Below, one piece after another: positions 1 to 12,885 of a stretch of 64,000 bases of DNA. Source of the stretch: Lysobacter helvus (GTDB lineage Bacteria > Pseudomonadota > Gammaproteobacteria > Xanthomonadales > Xanthomonadaceae); the NCBI RefSeq assembly GCF_018406645.1, contig NZ_AP024546.1, positions 3,162,001 to 3,226,000 on the forward strand. Reading direction: 5' to 3'. Position 1 is the first letter of the stretch. Every line of letters starts with the position of its first letter. The position numbers and the translations under genes were made by a program. The notes under the pieces are model-generated. The model was not told the origin of the DNA. It did no database searches and was given only the letters and a program-made list of their open reading frames with translations.

Positions 1-2926
<2,926 letters not shown>

Positions 2927-2944
2927 CGCTTCGCTCCTTCGTTC

Positions 2945-5900
2945 TTAAGCGGCGCCCGCCAGGCGCGCGGCTTCGGCGAGGTCGACGGAGACCAGGCGGC
3001 TCACGCCCGGTTCGCGCATCGTCACGCCCGACAGCTGCTGCGCGGCTTCCATCGTCGCCTTGTTGTGGGTCACGAACAGGAACTGTACCTGCTCGCTCAT
3101 CTCGCTGACCATCGCGGTGAAGCGCCCGACGTTGGCTTCGTCGAGCGGCGCGTCCACCTCGTCCAGCAGGCAGAACGGGGCCGGGTTGAGGCGGAAGATC
3201 GCGAACACCAGCGCCACCGCGGTCATCGCCTTCTCGCCGCCGGAGAGCAGCGAGATGTTCGACACGCGCTTGCCGGGCGGGCGCGCCATGATCGCCACGC
3301 CGGTGTCGAGCAGGTCTTCGCCGGTGAGTTCCAGGTACGCATGCCCGCCGCCGAACAGGCGCGGATACAGCTCCTGCACGCCGGAATTCACGCGGTCGAA
3401 CGTGTCCTTGAAACGGCCGCGCGTTTCGCGGTCGATCTTGCGGATCGCGTCTTCCAGCGTGTCGAGCGCGGTGGTGAGGTCGGCGTCCTGCGCGTCGAGG
3501 TATTCCTTGCGCTGCGCGGCTTCGGCGTGTTCCTGGATCGCGGCGAGGTTGACCGGTTCCAGGCGGCGCAGCTTGGCGTCGAAATCGGTGACGGCCTTTT
3601 CCCACAGCGCCACGTCGGCGTCGGGGGTGAGCGTGGCGATCACCTCGTCGAGCACGAAGCCGGCTTCGATCACGGCCGCCGACAACTGGTCGGCCTTGAT
3701 CACCAGCGCCTGCTGGTCGAGCTTGCGCTGCGAGATCTTCTCGCGCTGCGAGATGGCCTGTTCGTCGCGCTGGTGGCGCGTCTGTTCGTAGCCGCGCAGT
3801 TCGCCGTCGATGCCTTCCAGCGTCGAGCGCGCTTCGGACAAGGCCTTTTCGGTGCGCACGCGTTCTTCGAGCGCGGACTGGCGTTCGGCTTCCAGCGCGC
3901 TGACCGGGGCGTCGCCGTCGGTGAGCTGCGAGGCGACTTCGCCGAGGCGCGATTCGAGCTGGCCGCGCTGGCCGCCCATGCGTTCCAGCGATTGCGCGAG
4001 CGCGACGATCTGCGCACGTTGCGATTCCACCGTGAGCGCGAGCGCATGCGCGGTGTCGCGCGATTCGCGGGCGGCGTTGCGGGCGGCGTCGCGGGCTTCG
4101 ACGAACCGGCGGCGGTCGGCGTCGAGCGCCTGGCGGGCCTGTTCGAGTTCGGCCATGCGGCCGACGGCATCTTCCTGCTTGCCGCGCGCTTCGCGGGCCT
4201 GTTCGCGGCTGGCGTCGAGCGTGGCGACGAGTTGTTCGAGGTCGGCGTCGATGCGCGCGATGCGGGCCTTCGCCGATTCCAGCTTGCCCTGCTGGCTCTG
4301 CAACTGGCCGGCGAGTTCGGACACGCCGCGGTGCGCGAGGTACAACGCGCGCTGTGCGTCTTCGCGCTGCTGTTCGGCGGCGAGGGCCTGGTCGCGCAGG
4401 CGCGTGAGCGTGTCGTTGAGGACCTGCTCGCGCTGCTGCAGCGATTCGATCTCCGCGCGCAGCGCCTGGATTTCCTTCTCGCGCAGCAACGCGCCCTGCT
4501 TGGCCGCGCCGGAACGCACCACGCGCACCCAGCCGGCGCCGAGGCGTTCGCCCGCGCGCGTGATCACCGATTCGCCATCGCCCAGGCCCGGCAGCAAAGC
4601 GCGCGCTTCGGCGAGCGTATCGGCACCGTGCAACTTGGCGAGGATGCGGCGGATCGCGGCGGGGCCACGGACCTTCGCGGCGAGCGACGTCGGTGCGACG
4701 GTGAAGTCTTCGTTGGTCGGGTCGACCAGGGTCAATCGGCCTTCGCCGAGATCGCCGAGCGCATCGACCAGCGCTTCCGGCGCTTCGACCAGCACGCCTT
4801 CGATCAACTGGCCGAGCGCGCCTTCAACGGCGTTTTCCCAGCCCGATTCGACTTGCAGCGTTTCGCCCACGCGGGCGGCGCTGTCGAGGCCGCGCGCTTT
4901 CAGCCACGCGGTGGCGGCGCCCTGTTCCTGGCCGAGCGCGGCGTGCTGCAGCGCTTCGAGCGAGGACAGGCGACCGCGCGAAGCCTGTGCGTTCTTGCGC
5001 ACGTCGGCGATTTCGGTCTGCGCCGCGCGCTGCTGGTCCTGCAACGCGGTGACGCCGGCCTTGCGTTCTTCGACCTGCGCGGTGAGGCCTTCGAGCGAGG
5101 CCTTCTGCGCGTCGTGCTGCGACTGCACGCCGGCGAAGGCTTCGGACAACGCGGACAGGTCCAGGCCCGTGCGCTCGGCCGTGAGCTGTTCGCGGCGGCG
5201 ATCGGCGTCGAGCGTCTGGCGGTCGAGGTGTTCGATGCGCGTGCGTTCGACGTCGCCGGCGCGCGCGGCTTCGGACGACGCCTTGGTGTGCGCGTCCCAG
5301 CGCTGCTGCCAGTCGGCCAGCGCGGCTTCGGCATCGCGCAGGGCGTCCTGGCGCGTGGTGTCGTCGGTGCGCAGGCGCTCGAGTTCGGGTTCGGCGGTGG
5401 CGATGGCGTCGCGCAGCGAGGCCAGGCGCGCTTCGTCGCCGCTGATGTGCGAGCCCAGTTCGGCCAGCGCGGTCTGTGCTTCGTCGCGCGCCTTGTGCAG
5501 GCGCTGCGCCATTTCGCGCTGGTGCGCGATCTGCTGTTCGATGCGGGCCAGCGTGCCGCCCACCTGGTAGACCTGCGCCTGCGCCTTGTTCAGCGCTTCG
5601 CTCGCTTCTTCGCGGCGGACGCGGTCGGTCTCGATGTTCTTCTCGGCCTCACGCTGCTCGGCGATCAGCTGCTGCAGGCGGGTTTCCTCGTGGTCCAGCT
5701 TTTCCTTCAGCGACTGCACGCGCGCGTCGAGGCCGCGGTATTCCAGCGCCTTCCACTCGGCGTCCTTGATGCGGCGCTCGGCCTGGATCGACTGGTACTG
5801 CTCGGCCTGGCGCGCCTGGCGGCGCAGGTGTTCGAGCTGCTTGCCGACTTCTTCGCGCAGGTCGTTGAGGCGGTCGAGGTTTTCGCGCGTGTGGCGGATG

Positions 5901-6448
5901 CGCGTTTCGGTTTCCTTGCGGCGTTCCTTGTACTTGGAGATGCCGGCGGCTTCCTCCAGGTACACGCGCAGGTCTTCGGGACGCGCTTCGATGATCTGGC
6001 TGATCATCCCCTGCTCGATGATCGAGTAGCTGCGCGGGCCGAGGCCGGTGCCGAGGAAGAGGTCCGTAATGTCGCGGCGGCGGCACTTGGTCCCGTTGAG
6101 CGAATAGGTGCTCACGCCGTCGCGGCTGACGGTGCGCTTGACCGAGATTTCGTTGAACGCGGCGTACTCGCCGGTGATCGTGTGGTCGCTGTTGTCGAAG
6201 ATCAGCTCCACCGTGGCCTGCGACACGGGCTTGCGCGCGCTGCTGCCGGAGAAGATCACGTCGGTGAGCGAATCACCGCGCAAGCGGCTCGCGGAGCTTT
6301 CGCCCATGACCCAGCGCACGGCGTCGATGATGTTCGACTTGCCGCACCCGTTCGGGCCCACCACGCCGGTCATGTTGGTCGGCAGGTGGAGCGTGGTCGG
6401 ATCGACGAAGGATTTGAAACCGGAGAGCTTGATCGTGGACAGGCGCAT
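2945..6448 (-). CDS. smc: Chromosome segregation ATPase SMC
   Basis: Core ATPase of the SMC-ScpAB condensin that folds and separates daughter chromosomes. The chosen start gives 1167 residues, the usual SMC length: MRLSTIKLSGFKSF, Walker A GPNGCGKS at residues 31-38, two long coiled coils around a hinge (about 510-650), and a C-terminal head with signature LLSGGEKAM and Walker B CLLDEVDAPLDE. The frame stays open 42 codons upstream to 6574, but that extension does not look like SMC and is rejected. The ScpA and ScpB partners are encoded at 22353-24070, in the same window but not adjacent. Confidence 0.97.
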   Translation of the reverse strand: MRLSTIKLSGFKSFVDPTTLHLPTNMTGVVGPNGCGKSNIIDAVRWVMGESSASRLRGDSLTDVIFSGSSARKPVSQATVELIFDNSDHTITGEYAAFNEISVKRTVSRDGVSTYSLNGTKCRRRDITDLFLGTGLGPRSYSIIEQGMISQIIEARPEDLRVYLEEAAGISKYKERRKETETRIRHTRENLDRLNDLREEVGKQLEHLRRQARQAEQYQSIQAERRIKDAEWKALEYRGLDARVQSLKEKLDHEETRLQQLIAEQREAEKNIETDRVRREEASEALNKAQAQVYQVGGTLARIEQQIAHQREMAQRLHKARDEAQTALAELGSHISGDEARLASLRDAIATAEPELERLRTDDTTRQDALRDAEAALADWQQRWDAHTKASSEAARAGDVERTRIEHLDRQTLDADRRREQLTAERTGLDLSALSEAFAGVQSQHDAQKASLEGLTAQVEERKAGVTALQDQQRAAQTEIADVRKNAQASRGRLSSLEALQHAALGQEQGAATAWLKARGLDSAARVGETLQVESGWENAVEGALGQLIEGVLVEAPEALVDALGDLGEGRLTLVDPTNEDFTVAPTSLAAKVRGPAAIRRILAKLHGADTLAEARALLPGLGDGESVITRAGERLGAGWVRVVRSGAAKQGALLREKEIQALRAEIESLQQREQVLNDTLTRLRDQALAAEQQREDAQRALYLAHRGVSELAGQLQSQQGKLESAKARIARIDADLEQLVATLDASREQAREARGKQEDAVGRMAELEQARQALDADRRRFVEARDAARNAARESRDTAHALALTVESQRAQIVALAQSLERMGGQRGQLESRLGEVASQLTDGDAPVSALEAERQSALEERVRTEKALSEARSTLEGIDGELRGYEQTRHQRDEQAISQREKISQRKLDQQALVIKADQLSAAVIEAGFVLDEVIATLTPDADVALWEKAVTDFDAKLRRLEPVNLAAIQEHAEAAQRKEYLDAQDADLTTALDTLEDAIRKIDRETRGRFKDTFDRVNSGVQELYPRLFGGGHAYLELTGEDLLDTGVAIMARPPGKRVSNISLLSGGEKAMTAVALVFAIFRLNPAPFCLLDEVDAPLDEANVGRFTAMVSEMSEQVQFLFVTHNKATMEAAQQLSGVTMREPGVSRLVSVDLAEAARLAGAA

Positions 6449-6620
6449 GCGACGGTCGTTCGGCCCCTGCGATGCGGCCGGGGCTCGCAACGCGTGTATG
6501 AGAAATTGGCTTTGAAATCGCCGACAAGTCGTTGATTCGACAAGCGACGGTCGGCAAGGTGAAAGCCACCGCACGCGAGTATAGACAACTCGTCTTCGCC
6601 ATAGGCGAAGTCACGAATTT

Positions 6621-6643
6621 CCCTCCCCGCCCCGCGGGGAGGG
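6621..6643. repeat. GC-rich perfect hairpin (10-bp stem)
   Basis: CCCTCCCCGC, three C bases, then GCGGGGAGGG form a perfect 10-bp stem. It lies in the 230-bp gap between the ATPase gene stop (6679, transcribed toward it) and the smc start. It could end transcription of the ATPase gene, but there is no clear U tract, so an intergenic REP-like repeat is equally possible. Nothing else was recognised in the gap apart from the smc promoter region, not resolved here. Confidence 0.55.
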
Positions 6644-6678
6644 CAAGGGTGGGGACGCCCCGATCGCTGCGAACCCAC

Positions 6679-7773
<1,095 letters not shown>

Positions 7774-7831
7774 CCGCGTCCTTCTGGTGTGCGTCGCTGT
7801 GCATTGGACGCGACGTGGGGCTATCCTGCCA

Positions 7832-7845
7832 TGTAACCGTTTACA
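7832..7845. promoter_or_regulatory. LacI-family operator-like palindrome
   Basis: TGTAACCGTTTACA is a 14-bp near-perfect palindrome (TGTAA..TTACA with CG centre) of the form bound by many LacI/GalR regulators. It lies in the 100-bp gap between the divergent ATPase and GH1 genes, 28 bp before the GH1 start. A related sequence sits upstream of the LacI gene itself. Assignment to that regulator is inference. Confidence 0.65.
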
Positions 7846-7873
7846 CGACCATGCCGGCAGGAGGCCGTCCACG

Positions 7874-9244
7874 ATGCCCACGTCGCAATCGCCTTTCGTG
7901 TTCCCCGAGGGCTTCCTCTGGGGCGCCGCCACCGCCGCGCACCAGATCGAGGGCTCCCCGCTCGCCGACGGCGCCGGTCCCAGCATCTGGACGCGCTTCG
8001 CGCACACGCCGGGGATGACCGTCAACGGCGACACCGGCGACGTGGCCTGCGACCACTACCACCGCTGGAAATCCGACGTGGCGCTGATGAAGTCGCTGGG
8101 CCTGAAGGCCTACCGCTTCAGCGTGTCGTGGTCGCGCATCCTGCCCGAGGGCACGGGGCGCGTGAACCAGGCCGGCGTGGATTTCTATTCGCGCCTGGTC
8201 GACGAACTGCTGGCCAACGACATCGAGCCGCTGCTCACGCTGTACCACTGGGACCTGCCGGCGGCGCTGGACGACCGCGGCGGCTGGTTGAACCGCGACA
8301 TCGCCGACTGGTTCGCCGAATACGGCAGCGTGCTGTATCGCGCGCTCGACGGGCGGGTGAAGAAGTGGGTCACCCTCAACGAACCGTGGGTCGTCACCGA
8401 CGGCGGTTACCTGCATGGCGCGCTCGCGCCGGGCCACAAGAGCAAGTACGAGACGCCGATCGCCACGCACAACCTGATGCGCGCGCATGGCGCGGCGGTG
8501 AAGGCGTACCGCGAGATCGGCAAGCACGAGATCGGGCTGGTGGTGAACATCGAGCCGAAGTATCCGGCCAGCGATTCGCCGGAAGACGCGGCGGCGGTGA
8601 AGCGGGCGCATGCGTACATGAACGAGCAGTACCTGGATGCGGCGTTGCTGGGCCGCTATCCGCCGGAACTGAAGAACGAGATCTTCGGCGATGCGTGGCC
8701 GGAGTGGGCCGATGCGGATTACGCGCTCATCAAGCAGAAGCTGGATTTCATCGGCATCAATTACTACACGCGCAGCGTGACGCAGGCCAACGACAGTTAT
8801 CCGCTGAAGGCGGGCGCGGTGCGGCAGCCGTTGGGCACTTATACGGAGACCGGCTGGGAGGTGTTTCCGCAGGGGCTGATCGATTTGCTGGTGTGGTCGA
8901 AGGATCGCTACGGCAACGTTCCGACGTACATCACGGAGAACGGGGCGGCGTTCTTCGATCCGCCGGTCGCCGAGGGTGGACGCATCCGGGATCCGTTGCG
9001 GATGGATTACCTGCAGAAGCATCTGAAGGCGATCCGGTCTGCGATCGACCAGGGGTGCGATATCCGGGGGTACATGGTGTGGTCGTTGCTCGACAACCTG
9101 GAGTGGTCGCTGGGGTATTCGAAGCGCTTCGGGATCGTGCATGTGAACTACGGGACGCAGGAGCGGACGCCCAAGGACAGTGCGAAGTACTACTCGCGCG
9201 TGATTGCGACGCATGGGGAGAGCCTGGGCGACGCGTTGCCTTGA
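7874..9244 (+). CDS. GH1 beta-glucosidase, cytoplasmic
   Basis: Retaining beta-glucosidase that would split imported beta-linked oligosaccharides to glucose. The 456-residue protein is a full-length GH1 barrel: N-terminal FPEGFLWGAATAAHQIEG, acid/base Glu in TLNEP (residue 170), nucleophile Glu in ITENG (residue 355), and the C-terminal SLLDNLEWSLGYSKRFGIVHV block. No signal peptide is visible, so it should act in the cytoplasm after ABC uptake. The start at 7874 (MPTSQSPFVFPEG) is preferred over upstream in-frame codons that do not resemble the family. It is the only plus-strand gene of the glucan locus. Confidence 0.95.
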   Translation: MPTSQSPFVFPEGFLWGAATAAHQIEGSPLADGAGPSIWTRFAHTPGMTVNGDTGDVACDHYHRWKSDVALMKSLGLKAYRFSVSWSRILPEGTGRVNQAGVDFYSRLVDELLANDIEPLLTLYHWDLPAALDDRGGWLNRDIADWFAEYGSVLYRALDGRVKKWVTLNEPWVVTDGGYLHGALAPGHKSKYETPIATHNLMRAHGAAVKAYREIGKHEIGLVVNIEPKYPASDSPEDAAAVKRAHAYMNEQYLDAALLGRYPPELKNEIFGDAWPEWADADYALIKQKLDFIGINYYTRSVTQANDSYPLKAGAVRQPLGTYTETGWEVFPQGLIDLLVWSKDRYGNVPTYITENGAAFFDPPVAEGGRIRDPLRMDYLQKHLKAIRSAIDQGCDIRGYMVWSLLDNLEWSLGYSKRFGIVHVNYGTQERTPKDSAKYYSRVIATHGESLGDALP

Positions 9245-9286
9245 GGTTTTCGTCGCTGCGGAAGCAGGGATCCTGCTTTTGCTGTC

Positions 9287-9306
9287 ATCCCCGCGAACGC
9301 GGGGAT
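9287..9306. repeat. REP-like hairpin ATCCCCGCG/CGCGGGGAT
   Basis: A 9-bp perfect stem with a 2-nt loop, inside the common proteobacterial intergenic sequence GTCATCCCCGCG...GGATCCATGG. It lies just after the GH1 stop and just outside the large palindrome. It may help end GH1 transcription. It resembles the stem of some type I CRISPR repeats, but only one copy is present. Confidence 0.6.
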
Positions 9307-9828
9307 CCATGGGTCGCTGCAGAAGCCCGCTCGGGGTGAAGACCGCGTCGCCCGAACCCGCGGCGTGGTAAGAATTTCTCGCCGACGTGGCGGCGAAAAT
9401 TCTCACCCCACCACGGGCTGGGGCATCACCATTCGAGCCTTTTCGATCAAGGGGCCGACCTTTTCCCAGGTTCGCTGGCGTGCGTGGTAACGCACGCGCA
9501 ACCCAATCAATTCTTTCGCGACGAGCAAGAGCCCTTGAAGGAACGCGGGGGCGGCGGCCAGGAAACCCTCAATTTTTTTGCCGCGAAGCGGTCGCAGCTT
9601 TTGATTGCCGCGAAAGAAGTGATTGGGGTGTGCGTGCGTTACACGCACGCCTGCGACCTCATGCAAAGGTCGGCGCCTTGATCGAAATCGCGCGAAAGGT
9701 GATGCCCCAACCTGTGGTGGTGTGAGAATTTTCGCCGCCACGTCGGCGAGAAATTCTTACACCGCCGCGGGTTCGGGCGACGCGCAACTGCACCTCAAGC
9801 GGGCGTTTGCAAAGAAGCCCATGGATCC
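9303..9828. repeat. 526-bp nested imperfect palindrome
   Basis: This fills most of the only gene-free gap above 300 bp (9245-9846). The outer ends match as inverted copies (GGATCCATGGG at 9303-9313 against CCCATGGATCC at 9818-9828). Inner arms of about 170 bp (about 9344-9515 and 9610-9786) are close inverted copies, nearly identical over about 60 bp around GTAAGAATTTCTCGCCGACG. Each arm contains its own hairpins: GAATTTCTCGCCG/CGGCGAAAATTC and GCGTGCG/CGCACGC. The centre holds a run of seven or more T. Both strands give a 112-codon open frame beginning MAAKILTPP, which follows from the symmetry and is not evidence of coding. No transposase is present. A MITE-like element or a structured RNA are the likeliest readings. 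Confidence 0.8.
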
Positions 9829-9846
9829 CTGCTTTCGCAGGCTGCG

Positions 9847-12800
9847 CTATCGCACGATTTCAACCGTGGCCGGTACGTGGGTGATCCGCAATTCCTGGCT
9901 GTGCCATTGCGCGGGTTTGCCGTCGATCGTGGTCGTGCCCGGTGTGCCTTTGAATGGCCACGGGAAGACCATGCCGCCACTCGGTGGTGTGAGGCCGTTG
10001 CCAATTTCCAGATGCAGGCGGTTTGCATCTGCACGCAACGAATACTTGAGGGGGCCGCCCGGAGTGCGGAGGCCTTCGACGGCGATGCCCTGCCCTGTCA
10101 TCCAGTCGGCGGGAATGCCTGCGGCGATGACCAGGGCGTCGTCGGATTCGCGCGAATACGCGAACAGGTCCAGGGCGGAGCGCACGTAGTCGGAGGCGAC
10201 CCAGGCGTGCGGGAGGTCGCCGAGGAAGAAGGGTTTGCGCGGGGTGCGCGAGACGACTTCCGCCCATTGGTTCCAGGCGCGCGGTTGCTGGTCCTTGAAG
10301 AAGAAGTCCAGCGCGGAATGCGCGCGGTCGCGCCAGCCCAGGCGGACGAAGGTGCCGATGGTGCGGAGTTCGTACGGGGTGTAGTCCTTCCATGCGCGCG
10401 TGTTGGTGCGGCGCTGTTCGAACTCGGTCCAGTAGCGCTCGAACGTGGCGAGCAACGCGTCCTGCGGGAGGTTGGCCTGTTCGCCGCCGGGGGCGAGCGC
10501 GATGGTGGTCGAGGTGGCGTCGAAGTCGCCGAGTTCGGCCGAACCCGGGAGGAAGTTGATGTTCTTGCGCGCCATCGCCAGCTTCAGCGAATCGCGCAGG
10601 TCGCCGGCGAACTGGTCGCGCGAGGCCGCGAAGCGCTTTGCGTCGGCATCGTGCCCGAGCCACTGCGCGATCTGGACCGCATCCTTGTAACCGCGCAGCG
10701 CCCAGAAATCGTCCCAGTACGAATGCATCGGCTTGGCCGAATAGCCTTCGTGGCTGATCGAGGCCGGCATCAGGCCGTAGAACGCGGGATTGGTGGCGCG
10801 GTTGGCTTCCGTGCGTTCGCTCGCACGCAGTGCGTCCATGTACTTCACAGCGCCCTGCACGTGCGGCCACATTGTTTCCAGCAATGCGCGGTCGTGCGTA
10901 TAGCGATACACCTCGGCGGCCAGGAACACGAACTCACCGTGGCTGTCGTTCTCCGGCACGGGATCGGCGCCGCGATCGTCCACGCAGCATGGCACCTTGC
11001 CGTTCTCGAACTGGCGCGGCGCATACCAGCGCAGGAATTCGCTCGCGATGTCTTCGCGCCCCAGGCGCAGCAGGCCTTCGCCGATCATCGCGCCGTCGCG
11101 GATCCACGCGCGCGAATACGAGCGCGTGCCCGGTTGCAGGCGCGGCCCCACGCGGCTGATCGCCATGTGCCCGAGCGCGGTACGCAAGGTATCGACGATG
11201 CGCTGGCCCTGTGGCGGCACCTGGACGCGCACGCGATCGAGCTTGTCGTGCCACTGCGCGGCCACGGCCGCCTGCGCAGTCGCGGCTTCGCCCTGCTTGA
11301 GGATCGACGGCGGCTGGCCTTCGAGCGACGAGGACCACGCGAACTCCACCGACGCGCCCGGCGCGAGGTGCACGTCGTACTCGAACACGCCGCTCGCCAG
11401 CCCCGTCGGATCGTCCGCGAATGCAGTCTTCGACGGCAGCCCCTGCCCATCGAACGTCGTCGCCGAAACGCGATCGGCCTTCGGGAACACCGCCGCGCGC
11501 GGCACGTTGTCCACGGCCACGTATTGCGGATACAGCATCAGCTTGTTCAGCGGGCTCACGCCGCCGGTGGTGTTGAGGAACTGGCTCGGCGGGTTCACCT
11601 GGAACGGGCGCACGCGCAAGGCGAAGGTGTAATCCATCGGCGCGCGCGTCGTGTTGGCCAGGCGGTAGCGCGCGATGAGGCGCGCATCGGCGACTTCGCC
11701 CGCCGCCACGCCGCCCGCGCGCGGTTCGGCGAATGCGGTGATGTCGAGCGTGTAGTCCGGATGCGTCCACTGCACCGACGGCATCGGCAGGTAACCATCC
11801 TGCAGCGATTGCGTCGCGTGCACGTCGGCCCACGTGCTGCGCCGGCCGCGCGTCGTCACCATCGGTTCGAGGCTGAAGGCACCCTTGCCCAGTTCGATCG
11901 CACCGTCTTCGCCGAGCAGCGCCTGGTCGTGGCCGCCGTCTACGCCCACGATCGTCCAGTACGGTTGTTCGTTGACGAAGCCGCGCGGATACGCACCGCG
12001 CGGCGCACGCGCGGCGACGGCCTTGACGAAATCGTTCGGCGTCGCGCCGAAGGCCAGCGGTTGCGCATCGATCGCTTCGAGCGTGGCCGGGGTCGCCGGC
12101 TTCACGCGCAGGTAGCGTGCGTCGGTTTCCGGCAGCGCGAGGGAATCCTCGCCGCCGTCGGCGCCATGCACCTCGCGCAACACGCGCCACGCGCTGCCGT
12201 CTTCGGAGGCCGACACGGTGTAGTCGCGCGCGAACGCGTCGCGGTTCCAGCGCAGGATCGCGCCGCCGAGTTCGCGCTGCGTGCCCAGGTCCAGCGTCCA
12301 TCCCTCCGCGCCGGGCGACAGCGTGCCCGTCAGCGGGCCGCTCGGCGGTGGCGGCAATGGCGTGAACGTGAGCGTGTCGAAGCACACCGCGCCGCGTCCG
12401 CCGTCGCCGCTGGCCAGGGTGAACTCGAGTTTCGCGCTGTGCTCCAGCGCGGTCTTCGGCGACGGGCCCCACGCCTTCGCGATGTCGCGCTTGCGGTACT
12501 GCAGCGGCGTCCAGTCGTCGGGCAGCTCGAACTTCGGCTTCACCGACCACCACACGTTGTCGCCGCTCGCATCGACGAGCTTGAACTGGAAATCGTTGCG
12601 CGCGCCCGTGCCGCGCACCTTGACGTCGAACGCGTAGTTGGCCGGATAGTCCAGCGGCAGGTCGCGCTGCAGGCCGACGTACCCGGCCACGCCGTGGAAG
12701 TCGTAATCCAGGCACAGCGCCGCACCGTCGGGCCCATCGACCTTGCGCAGGGTGCCGGTCACCTGGTCGGACTGGATCACCTTCCACGCGCGCAGGTCGG

Positions 12801-12885
12801 AGAAATCGTCCAGTGCGCGCGCGCCCTTCGGGCCGCCGCAGGCCGCCAACCCCAGCACGCATCCCGCCACGAACCACCGTCTCAT
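9847..12885 (-). CDS. Large six-hairpin (alpha/alpha toroid) lipoprotein, putative glycoside hydrolase
   Basis: The 1012-residue product starts with a lipoprotein signal (VLGLAAC, Cys about 16; Gly at +2 suggests the outer membrane). A beta-rich binding domain (about 25-175) and a discoidin/F5-8-like segment (about 185-275, ending DARYLRVKP) precede a second beta-sandwich and a helical toroid (about 560-900) with blocks such as SRAWIRDGAM, PENDSHGEFVF and SYWDDFWALRGY. That order recalls inverting hydrolases of the GH15/GH63/GH78 kind, with acidic residues in WIRDG and NDSHGE as candidate catalytic groups. Substrate and family are unknown. It is last in the glucan operon, overlapping the upstream permease stop by 4 bp (ATGA). 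Confidence 0.8.
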   Translation of the reverse strand: MRRWFVAGCVLGLAACGGPKGARALDDFSDLRAWKVIQSDQVTGTLRKVDGPDGAALCLDYDFHGVAGYVGLQRDLPLDYPANYAFDVKVRGTGARNDFQFKLVDASGDNVWWSVKPKFELPDDWTPLQYRKRDIAKAWGPSPKTALEHSAKLEFTLASGDGGRGAVCFDTLTFTPLPPPPSGPLTGTLSPGAEGWTLDLGTQRELGGAILRWNRDAFARDYTVSASEDGSAWRVLREVHGADGGEDSLALPETDARYLRVKPATPATLEAIDAQPLAFGATPNDFVKAVAARAPRGAYPRGFVNEQPYWTIVGVDGGHDQALLGEDGAIELGKGAFSLEPMVTTRGRRSTWADVHATQSLQDGYLPMPSVQWTHPDYTLDITAFAEPRAGGVAAGEVADARLIARYRLANTTRAPMDYTFALRVRPFQVNPPSQFLNTTGGVSPLNKLMLYPQYVAVDNVPRAAVFPKADRVSATTFDGQGLPSKTAFADDPTGLASGVFEYDVHLAPGASVEFAWSSSLEGQPPSILKQGEAATAQAAVAAQWHDKLDRVRVQVPPQGQRIVDTLRTALGHMAISRVGPRLQPGTRSYSRAWIRDGAMIGEGLLRLGREDIASEFLRWYAPRQFENGKVPCCVDDRGADPVPENDSHGEFVFLAAEVYRYTHDRALLETMWPHVQGAVKYMDALRASERTEANRATNPAFYGLMPASISHEGYSAKPMHSYWDDFWALRGYKDAVQIAQWLGHDADAKRFAASRDQFAGDLRDSLKLAMARKNINFLPGSAELGDFDATSTTIALAPGGEQANLPQDALLATFERYWTEFEQRRTNTRAWKDYTPYELRTIGTFVRLGWRDRAHSALDFFFKDQQPRAWNQWAEVVSRTPRKPFFLGDLPHAWVASDYVRSALDLFAYSRESDDALVIAAGIPADWMTGQGIAVEGLRTPGGPLKYSLRADANRLHLEIGNGLTPPSGGMVFPWPFKGTPGTTTIDGKPAQWHSQELRITHVPATVEIVR

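Noticed and set aside
9287-9306. ATCCCCGCG..CGCGGGGAT stem as a CRISPR repeat
   Set aside because: Resembles type I repeat stems but occurs once, without spacers or cas genes.
7841-9406. 521-codon minus-strand open frame over the GH1 gene
   Set aside because: The plus strand encodes a full-length GH1 with both catalytic Glu motifs, and the minus product extends into the palindrome without domain features.
9387-9741. Two 112-codon open frames, one on each strand, both beginning MAAKILTPP
   Set aside because: They are mirror products of the palindrome. Similar N-termini follow from inverted arms, and neither has a ribosome-binding site or family match.
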